Source: Bacteroidota bacterium (GTDB taxonomy: Bacteria; Bacteroidota; Bacteroidia; Flavobacteriales; Flavobacteriaceae). From it: a stretch of 8,640 bases of DNA. A program made the translations under genes and the position numbers. The notes under the pieces were generated by a model. It made no database searches. It saw only the letters and a program-made list of their open reading frames with translations, and was not told the DNA's origin. Positions 1 to 5,673 of the stretch are shown in pieces; the stretch's first letter is position 1; the number at the start of each line of letters is the position of its first letter. Location of the stretch: positions 1-8,640 of the forward strand of contig JADFSQ010000055.1 of the NCBI GenBank assembly GCA_022560715.1, written 5' to 3'.

Positions 1-291
1 ACTTGCCTTCATTTGATTTTTGAAAATTTCATGCTGAACATGATGGCTGTTCAAGTTTAAAAACATACCATTTGGTAAATGTGTTTTGTTACATATTATT
101 ACCGAAGCATTATTTTCTACAAGTAAGTTTAATGCAGTAATACTTATGTAAACTTCTGGATTATCAATCACTAAAAAGCCAATATCTTCAATAGGAATAC
201 TAGCTTCTCGAGTTTCACTTTTAATTATTAATTGCAAGTTTTTACAATTTATACTGCTTTTATTTTCGATTAAAATAGATTTTTTTATCAT
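1..291 (-). CDS. cas1: CRISPR-associated Cas1 integrase, type II-like, N-terminal part (cut by window edge)
   Basis: Reverse-strand reading from the ATG at 291 gives 97 uninterrupted codons that run off the left edge. The product begins MIKKSILIENKSS and contains IPIEDIGFLVIDN (about residues 32-44), then a helix with ALNLLVENNASVIIC (55-69), HLPNGMF (73-79) and a final QHEIFKNQMKAS. This matches the N-terminal beta-sandwich of type II Cas1, where a strand-rich region with I-x-I-E-D-I is followed by L..N.V.VI.CD..HLP..M and then S..L..Q...S. Cas1 is the metal-dependent integrase that, with Cas2, inserts new spacers into CRISPR arrays; its catalytic Glu/His/Asp residues would lie beyond the window. 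The start is preceded only by an A-rich stretch (TAAAAAAGA). The usual type II-C order is cas9-cas1-cas2, but the gene upstream here is a small helical protein, so cas9 must be elsewhere or missing. Subtype is inferred from a partial sequence. Confidence 0.85.
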   Translation of the reverse strand, partial: MIKKSILIENKSSINCKNLQLIIKSETREASIPIEDIGFLVIDNPEVYISITALNLLVENNASVIICNKTHLPNGMFLNLNSHHVQHEIFKNQMKAS

Positions 292-344
292 TCTTTTTTA
301 AAATTGATAAAAGTTAAGCTAAAAATATGAGAAACCGTAATTGT

Positions 345-364
345 ATAAGTTTTTTGAAACTTAT
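345..364 (-). repeat. 8-bp inverted repeat in the cas1 leader
   Basis: On the plus strand ATAAGTTT (345-352) and AAACTTAT (357-364) are perfect inverted copies separated by TTTG. On the minus strand this hairpin could form in the cas1 5' leader, about 54 bases before the start codon. No T-tract follows it on the minus strand, so it does not look like a standard intrinsic terminator. The minus-strand text also contains TAAGTTTC, one mismatch from the TAnnTTTG -7 element, so the site could instead be part of a cas1 promoter. Chance occurrence in such AT-rich DNA is possible. Confidence 0.35.
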
Positions 365-402
365 TGCAGATTATAACTAATCGATTATTCTTGTTTATTT
401 CA

Positions 403-417
403 ATCTTTTATAAAGAT
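403..417 (-). repeat. Short inverted repeat just downstream of the 132-aa gene
   Basis: ATCTTT (403-408) and AAAGAT (412-417) form a perfect 6-bp inverted repeat with a 3-base spacer. It starts 11 bases after the stop codon of the minus-strand gene at 429-827. The position suits a weak terminator or mRNA 3' stabiliser, but the stem is almost all A/T and no clear T-run follows on the minus strand. A functional role is only a guess. Confidence 0.25.
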
Positions 418-428
418 AAAACAAAAAG

Positions 429-827
429 TTACAGTACAGAATTCACATAATGCTTATGTATTACACGTAGCTTTTTCAACTCTTTTCGAAGAAGTTTTAA
501 AAAATCTTTCCCTTGAATTTTAGTGTGTTCTAATTGTATGCAATGCCGATTTAATCGATCTATAAAAAGGCGAAGTGATTTTGCATATTTAAGTTTTAGA
601 GTAGGGTTTTGTTGATTTTCAGTTTCTGCAATTTTTGGTACTAATCCCAAAGCATCCATTACTAAATTACTTGCGTATCTATCGGCTTGTTTTAAAGACT
701 TATGCATCGATAAAATATCTTTATCATAAGAAATATAAGAAGCAATATGGCGAGATAATTTGAAAATATCTATCGATTTTTGATAGATAACCAACTGATT
801 TAAATTATTTTGATGAGGCTTTAACAT
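429..827 (-). CDS. Small all-helical protein, four-helix-bundle (S23/bAvd-like) candidate
   Basis: The 132-residue protein has very few glycines and an amphipathic pattern that reads as four long helices. They lie at about residues 10-30 (VIYQKSIDIFKLSRHIASYI), 36-68 (HKSLKQADRYASNLVMDALG onward), 75-100 (KLKYAKSLRLFIDRLNRHC) and 106-130 (GKDFLKLLRKELKKLRVIHK). Size and layout resemble the four-helix-bundle family that includes the 23S-rRNA intervening-sequence protein and the accessory protein (bAvd) of diversity-generating retroelements. That is a structural impression, not a recognised signature. There is no signal peptide or membrane segment, and the protein is basic, so nucleic-acid binding is plausible. 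The chosen ATG follows GGAAAAG at 830-836. The stop lies 137 bp before the cas1 start on the same strand, so read-through into cas1 is possible. The function is unknown. Confidence 0.7.
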   Translation of the reverse strand: MLKPHQNNLNQLVIYQKSIDIFKLSRHIASYISYDKDILSMHKSLKQADRYASNLVMDALGLVPKIAETENQQNPTLKLKYAKSLRLFIDRLNRHCIQLEHTKIQGKDFLKLLRKELKKLRVIHKHYVNSVL

Positions 828-846
828 GTCTTTTCCAGCAATTACA

Positions 847-854
847 CAAAATTA
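847..854 (-). promoter_or_regulatory. Candidate Bacteroidota -7 promoter element for the 132-aa gene
   Basis: The minus strand reads TAATTTTG here, an exact match to the TAnnTTTG -7 consensus of Bacteroidota housekeeping promoters. It lies 19 bases before the ATG at 827, which would give a short leader. No clear TTG -33 element is visible at the expected spacing, so confidence is moderate to low. Confidence 0.4.
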
Positions 855-876
855 GGTTGTAAATAGAAATTGTATA

Positions 877-889
877 TTTAATAATTAAA
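877..889. promoter_or_regulatory. 13-bp AT palindrome in the divergent intergenic region, possible Lrp-type operator
   Basis: TTTAATAATTAAA is a perfect odd-centred palindrome between the divergent genes at 429-827 and 946-1389, 57 bp before the Lrp/AsnC start. Lrp/AsnC regulators commonly bind AT-rich imperfect palindromes of about this length next to their own gene, which makes an autoregulatory site plausible. The whole region is extremely A/T-rich, so such palindromes arise by chance. This is inference from position and symmetry only. Confidence 0.25.
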
Positions 890-945
890 GTTATATCGTT
901 AATTATATTTAAAAAATAGTATTATTACATATAAATACTTTAAAA

Positions 946-1389
946 ATGAAAATAGATAGCATTAATTGGAACATATTAGAATGTTTGCAACAAAATTCAA
1001 GACAAACAAATACCGAAATTTCTAAACGTGTTGGCATTACATCGCCAGCAGTTGCTGAACGTATTCGCAAAATGGAAGATGCTGGAATTATAGATGGATA
1101 CTATACAAAACTATCTTATTTTGAAACAGGACATCAGTTAAAAGCCATAATTACATTACGAGCTTTTATGGGGAAATTAAAACCATTTATTTTAAAAGTA
1201 AAGACCTTTAAAGAAGTTATTAATTGCTATAGAATTACGGGCAGCGAAAACATTGTTATGGAAGTAGTTTTGAAAAATCAAAAAAATTTAGAACATTTTA
1301 TTGATCAATTAATATTATACGGTGAGACAAGGACACAAATTGTACTCTCAAATATTATAGAAAATAATCCTATTATTGACCCTAATTAA
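946..1389 (+). CDS. Lrp/AsnC-family transcriptional regulator
   Basis: The product has 147 residues, close to the usual Lrp/AsnC length of about 150. An N-terminal winged helix-turn-helix spans roughly residues 4-52: INWNILECLQQNSRQTNTEI, then the recognition-helix region KRVGITSPAVAERIRKMED and GIIDGY. A C-terminal RAM ligand-binding/oligomerisation domain spans about 62-140 as a beta-alpha-beta-beta-alpha-beta fold, with the characteristic ITGSENIVMEVV stretch (98-109). Members form dimers and octamers and respond to amino acids or related small molecules; the ligand here cannot be told. The start is preceded by A/T-rich sequence without a Shine-Dalgarno site. The gene diverges from the 132-aa gene, and its stop overlaps the amidohydrolase stop by 4 bp, so no separate terminator fits between them. 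Its neighbourhood suggests, without proving, control of the peptide-degradation operon or of itself. Confidence 0.92.
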   Translation: MKIDSINWNILECLQQNSRQTNTEISKRVGITSPAVAERIRKMEDAGIIDGYYTKLSYFETGHQLKAIITLRAFMGKLKPFILKVKTFKEVINCYRITGSENIVMEVVLKNQKNLEHFIDQLILYGETRTQIVLSNIIENNPIIDPN

Positions 1390-2972
1390 TCCTTAATTCC
1401 AGGTTGTTTTAATTTCCAATTGGTTTTGGCTTTTTCGGCATCAACCATAGCTTTTACATCTGCCAATAAGCGTTTAGCATCATAAATAACACCATCTTTA
1501 ATAGTGTATTTTACACCTCCAACACGTACTACTTCATTATCTTCGGTAAGTTTGATAGCTCCAGTGCCATAAAGTACTTTTAGGTTTACCAGCGGATTTT
1601 CTTCAACAATAACAAAATCGGCTAACTTACCAATTTGAACCGAACCAATTTTATCGTCCCAACCCAAAGCTTCTGCACCATTTAAAGTGGCTGCACGAAT
1701 GACTTCTAAAGGATGGAATCCTGCCTCGCGTAATAATTCGAGTTCTCGTGGATAAGCAAAACCGTAGAGTTGATAAATGAATCCAGAGTCTGTGCCAACA
1801 GTTACACGACCACCTCTGTTTTTATATTCATTGACGAAAGTCATCCAAAGCTGAAAATTTTGTTTCCATGCAATTTCTTGTTCTGTTCCCCAATAGTGCC
1901 AATAACTGCCATGGCTTATTTTACTGGGTTCATAAAATTCCCAGAGTGAAGGTAAGGTGTAATCTTCATGCCACTCGGCACGACGAGCACGTTGTAGATC
2001 TCTGCTTGCTTCGTAGATATTAAATGTTGGGTCGAGTGTAAAATCAAGTTCCAATAATTCGTTCATAACATTATTCCAATGGTCTGAATATGGTTTTGCA
2101 GCTTGTTTCCACAATTTTCCAGCTTCTTCAAAACGATGTTGTTCATTTTGGTAATTATAATCTAAAGGATAATTTTGAACTGTTCTGTCTTCAAACAAAG
2201 CTTCGGGTAAACCATACCAATGTTCCATAGTTGTTAATCCAGCACGAGCTGAATGTAAAACATTCCAACGCGCAACACTTAATTGCGCATGATGGCATGC
2301 AGAGCCTAAACCTAATTTTTTGTTCTCATCTAAAGCTGCAGCCATTATTTTGGGTTCTGCTCCAAAGAATTTTATACCATCAGCTCCTTGTTTAGCGTTA
2401 GCTCTAACCCATTGCCTAGCCATTTCAGGTGTGGTAATTGGTGCATCGTTTAAAGGGTTGAATGACTTACTGGTTTGTCCAAAGGCGGTATATGTAAAAA
2501 TACGAGGAGCTACAATTTTATGCTGCTCACTTAATCGTTTTAAATTGAGTGTCCAATCGATACCACGACCACTTGGCTGCCTTACTGTTGTTACACCATG
2601 AGCCATCCACAATTTAAATACATATTCCGAATCTGCACCTTGAGCATTGCCACCAATATGACCATGCATATCAATAAACCCTGGAAGCAAATACATACCA
2701 TTCGCATCAAGCTCATAACCACCTTCTTTTAGTTTTGGTCGTTTGTCTTCATTAATTTCAACTCCTGGATAACCAACAATTTGCATTTTGACAATCTTGT
2801 TGTTTTCAACTACAATATCCATTGGTCCACGTGGTGGAGAACCATCGCCATTTATTAAAGTTACACCTCTAATTATGAGTTGTGAAAATGGACCTTCACC
2901 TAAATAATTGTCTTGAGAAAAACTTTGCAAACAACAAATGAATGCTAAAAGAATGGTTAATTGCTTTGTCAT
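1386..2972 (-). CDS. Secreted metal-dependent amidohydrolase (imidazolonepropionase/prolidase-like)
   Basis: The product has 528 residues. A signal peptide covers about residues 1-20 (hydrophobic LLAFICC, ending SFSQ before DNYLG), so it probably acts in the periplasm. A small beta-domain (about 30-95) leads into the TIM-barrel. Metal ligands of the amidohydrolase superfamily are visible: H103 and H105 in GFIDMHGHIGG, a candidate bridging K201 in DGIKFF, H227/H228 in SACHHAQ, H251 in TMEHWYG and D395 in TVGTDSG. The C-terminal signature GWDDKIGSVQIGKLADFVIV (437-456) is typical of the imidazolonepropionase-like and Xaa-Pro dipeptidase-like members. The substrate is unknown; a peptide or cyclic amide fits the neighbouring peptidase. 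The gene starts 14 bp after the M14 peptidase stop on the same strand, so the two are probably co-transcribed. The reading frame is intact and all expected ligands are present. The insertion between H251 and D395 is long and rich in Trp and Tyr, which may shape the substrate pocket. Confidence 0.92.
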   Translation of the reverse strand: MTKQLTILLAFICCLQSFSQDNYLGEGPFSQLIIRGVTLINGDGSPPRGPMDIVVENNKIVKMQIVGYPGVEINEDKRPKLKEGGYELDANGMYLLPGFIDMHGHIGGNAQGADSEYVFKLWMAHGVTTVRQPSGRGIDWTLNLKRLSEQHKIVAPRIFTYTAFGQTSKSFNPLNDAPITTPEMARQWVRANAKQGADGIKFFGAEPKIMAAALDENKKLGLGSACHHAQLSVARWNVLHSARAGLTTMEHWYGLPEALFEDRTVQNYPLDYNYQNEQHRFEEAGKLWKQAAKPYSDHWNNVMNELLELDFTLDPTFNIYEASRDLQRARRAEWHEDYTLPSLWEFYEPSKISHGSYWHYWGTEQEIAWKQNFQLWMTFVNEYKNRGGRVTVGTDSGFIYQLYGFAYPRELELLREAGFHPLEVIRAATLNGAEALGWDDKIGSVQIGKLADFVIVEENPLVNLKVLYGTGAIKLTEDNEVVRVGGVKYTIKDGVIYDAKRLLADVKAMVDAEKAKTNWKLKQPGIKD

Positions 2973-2986
2973 GATATTGATTTAGA

Positions 2987-5530
2987 TTAGTTTCTTCTTT
3001 TCGGAATTGATATTTGGTGTCCTAAAAATAGTGCATTTAAGAATAAGCGGTTAGTGCCATACCAAGAACCTCTAAAATTAGGATTATCGGCAAACATAAT
3101 AACTCGCCCTTTTCCTAAAGGACTTACAATTAATGATGCTGAAGGTTTTAAAAATATTTTAAGATTGTCGTTAGAAATAAAACCATCTATATGAGGATTT
3201 TTAGCATATTTTGCAACAGTTGAATAGGCATTTTTACTTGGTGCTAAAAAAACAGTATTATTTTTGTAAACAGGAAGCGAAGCGTTACGATACCCAAAAC
3301 CTAATGGATGTGTTATATCTAAATCTACTTTAAAAATTGCTCCACCAACACGTTCACGACCAATATGTTTTGAGGCATCTACATAAGGCAGCCTTTTAAT
3401 AGTTTCTATTTTACTACTATCTTTAGGTTTTTCGGTGAGCTTTTCTTTTACTAATTTTTTATCGATTATCCATTTAGAAGCTCCTGCAATTGTTATTAAT
3501 GTGTTTCCTTTAGATGTCCATTGTTTTAGTTTTTCTCTTTGAATAGTGTCTAATTGACTGTAACTGCCTGAAACCATAACTAATGTATTGTACTTGTCAA
3601 GATTTGCATTTTTAAAATTTCGCATTTGTAGTTTTGTAATCGGCATATTTACTCTTGTATCTAACAGATGCCATACTTCGCCAGCTTCGTATGAGCTTAC
3701 ACCATTACCAATCAATAATGCAGCTTTAGGTTTTTTGAGCGTTCTGAAATTGTTACTTCCGAGATCAATTCCTTTTAAGCTAAAACCAGTATTTACAGCA
3801 TACATTGGGACATTATATTTTGTTTGTGCCTCTGAAACAATTTTGTAAATCTCTGCACTTGTTTTTTTCTGTTTACTCACAGGTATCATTAAACTTCCAT
3901 AATTAAAACTTTTATTTCCATTTGAAGTTTTAACTGTAAAAGGTTTGAATGCTGAAGCTACTTTTATGCCTTTAGATTGTATATAATAAAGTGCTGCAGG
4001 TGCATTGTAATCGTCCCAATCAATAATATATGCATATTTAGATTGTTGTACTTTGGACACATTTACTAAATTATCAGTAGTAGTAATTTCTTCTCCCAAG
4101 CGTGTTGTTTTTAAGCCTTTATAGGTTATGTTATAAAAGTTTGCAACACTCCAAGCGGAAGCATCATAAAATACACTATCACGATATTTGTTGTAGGTTT
4201 CAAACATGGTTTGTACCATTCGATGTTGTGGTTGTTTTAGAGGAACAACATATTTATCGCCTTTTTTATAAACCTTTATTTTATGAATAAGCAGCTTATC
4301 GATAAAAGCTTTATTTCTGTTCATATCGTAAGCATCACCAAATTCGTAAGCAGCAAAACCAGTTTTTGCTTTTTGAGTCATTGCCGATTTGAAGAATTTT
4401 TGTTGATACTGTCTCAAATAGACTTTGTTTTCAACTGACGCTTTTATTGTTGTAATACTTGATGTGTATTGGTTTCGTATTGTAAATGCAAACGAGATAG
4501 TACCGTAATCAGTATCTTGAAGATGTCCTTTGGAACTTGCCTGTTCGAATAACAAAGCCAATCCACCTTGTAAATCTGGATACGACGACCCATAACCTGG
4601 ATAAGTGCCATCAAAAGATTCTTTGGTATAATAAAAAGATCCAATATTGTCTAAAGCACTCGAAAAATAAGGAGCGAATAAATCGGTTAGATCTTCATAA
4701 TTTTCTTTTGGCATAATTGGGTCTTGTGAGCCTATAGGTTTCATAGGTTCAAAAAAGTAATTGCTGTTGGTTCCCATTTCATGGAAATCGGTAACTACAT
4801 TAGGATACCATTCGTGATACCATTTTAATTTGCCTCTGCTTTCAGGATTTATGGCTAATAACCAATCTCTGTTAAGGTCAAACCAATAATGATTTGTTCT
4901 TCCACGTGGCCATGCTTCGTTATGTTCGGCATCATTTCCATCGGAAACTAAAGCGTTTGCCTTATATTGGTTTGCCCATTGTGTATGTCTGTCACGACCA
5001 TCGGGATTAATGGTTGGATCAATAAAAACCACAGCATTTTCTAAATAATGTTGCACTTCAGGACTATTGGAAGCCACTAAAGTATAGGCAGTTAATAAAG
5101 CAGCTTCAGAGCTTGAAGGTTCGTTACCATGAACATTATAACCCAAATTTATAAAAATGGGAACGTCATTATAATTTGTTGGACTTAAACTAGGATCAAC
5201 AAACTGTAAATGTTGTGCTTTAATTGCATCTATGTTTTTTAGATTTTCAGGAGTAGAAACGGTTAAGATTACCAATTTACGGTGTTCATGTGTTCTTCCA
5301 TAAGTTGTTATTGAAGCTCGATTAGACAGTTCGGCAAGTTTTGTTAAATAAGCTACAATTTGATCGTGCCTTGTATGTTGTTCTCCTATTGGATACCCAA
5401 GAAATTCCTCTGGAGAAGGAATGTTATTATTAAAAGGAGCTTTGTTTTTAAAAAAGTAATCTTGGGCAAATGTAGAACTTACCATGATAGTACACAAAGT
5501 CATGGTAAAAACGTATTTTGTTAGTTTCAT
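2987..5530 (-). CDS. Secreted M14-family zinc carboxypeptidase with C-terminal GATase1-like domain
   Basis: The product has 847 residues. A signal peptide covers about 1-23 (ending SSTFAQ). The M14 catalytic domain spans about 45-370. Zinc ligands are H134 and E137 in YNVHGNEPSS and H250 in TDFHEMG. Substrate-binding residues are R179 in NPDGRDRH and N220-R221 in DLNRDW, and the general-base glutamate is probably E329 in LALLFEQAS. After a linker region (about 370-595), residues 600-847 form an alpha/beta segment (KPKAALLIGNG, VMVSGSYS, ending GKGRVIMFADNPNFRG) that resembles the glutamine-amidotransferase-1-like domain of many large Bacteroidota M14 proteins. The nucleophilic cysteine of true amidotransferases is not seen. 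The protein should trim amino acids or modified ends from peptides outside the cytoplasm. It is first in an apparent operon with the amidohydrolase. Its upstream gap (5531-5673) holds TACTTTTA on the minus strand, a near match to a -7 element about 20 bases from the ATG. Confidence 0.93.
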   Translation of the reverse strand: MKLTKYVFTMTLCTIMVSSTFAQDYFFKNKAPFNNNIPSPEEFLGYPIGEQHTRHDQIVAYLTKLAELSNRASITTYGRTHEHRKLVILTVSTPENLKNIDAIKAQHLQFVDPSLSPTNYNDVPIFINLGYNVHGNEPSSSEAALLTAYTLVASNSPEVQHYLENAVVFIDPTINPDGRDRHTQWANQYKANALVSDGNDAEHNEAWPRGRTNHYWFDLNRDWLLAINPESRGKLKWYHEWYPNVVTDFHEMGTNSNYFFEPMKPIGSQDPIMPKENYEDLTDLFAPYFSSALDNIGSFYYTKESFDGTYPGYGSSYPDLQGGLALLFEQASSKGHLQDTDYGTISFAFTIRNQYTSSITTIKASVENKVYLRQYQQKFFKSAMTQKAKTGFAAYEFGDAYDMNRNKAFIDKLLIHKIKVYKKGDKYVVPLKQPQHRMVQTMFETYNKYRDSVFYDASAWSVANFYNITYKGLKTTRLGEEITTTDNLVNVSKVQQSKYAYIIDWDDYNAPAALYYIQSKGIKVASAFKPFTVKTSNGNKSFNYGSLMIPVSKQKKTSAEIYKIVSEAQTKYNVPMYAVNTGFSLKGIDLGSNNFRTLKKPKAALLIGNGVSSYEAGEVWHLLDTRVNMPITKLQMRNFKNANLDKYNTLVMVSGSYSQLDTIQREKLKQWTSKGNTLITIAGASKWIIDKKLVKEKLTEKPKDSSKIETIKRLPYVDASKHIGRERVGGAIFKVDLDITHPLGFGYRNASLPVYKNNTVFLAPSKNAYSTVAKYAKNPHIDGFISNDNLKIFLKPSASLIVSPLGKGRVIMFADNPNFRGSWYGTNRLFLNALFLGHQISIPKRRN

Positions 5531-5627
5531 TTAGTTAGTTTTAGTGCTTATAAAAGTAGAGATAAAATGCTATTTTGGGGTAGAATGTAAAATTTTAACA
5601 CATTGAAAACTTAGACCAATATTGCTT

Positions 5628-5639
5628 AATAGTACTATT
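5628..5639. promoter_or_regulatory. 12-bp palindrome upstream of the M14 operon
   Basis: AATAGTACTATT is a perfect palindrome about 98 bp upstream of the M14 start and 35 bp downstream of the 961-codon frame's stop. It could be an operator for the peptidase operon. It has no loop and no T-tract, so it is not a terminator. Palindromes of this size are expected occasionally by chance in 8.6 kb of AT-rich DNA. Confidence 0.2.
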
Positions 5640-5673
5640 GTGAAGTCGTATTGAAATCCTGTTCTCGACATTT

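Noticed and set aside
429..827. A diversity-generating retroelement accessory (Avd) gene in an active DGR
   Set aside because: No reverse transcriptase, template repeat or variable repeat was seen in the window; only the helical fold impression remains.
1..945. A CRISPR array or tracrRNA next to cas1
   Set aside because: No regularly spaced direct repeats are present; only isolated short inverted repeats were found.
2320..2601. Plus-strand open frame of 93 codons inside the amidohydrolase gene
   Set aside because: It is antisense to a clearly conserved coding region and shows no recognisable family motif.
3588..4290. Plus-strand open frames inside the M14 peptidase gene
   Set aside because: They lie opposite conserved coding sequence, have low-complexity composition and show no recognisable family motif.
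5531..5673. An intrinsic terminator after the 961-codon frame
   Set aside because: The gap holds only a loop-less AT palindrome and no stem followed by a T-tract on the minus strand.
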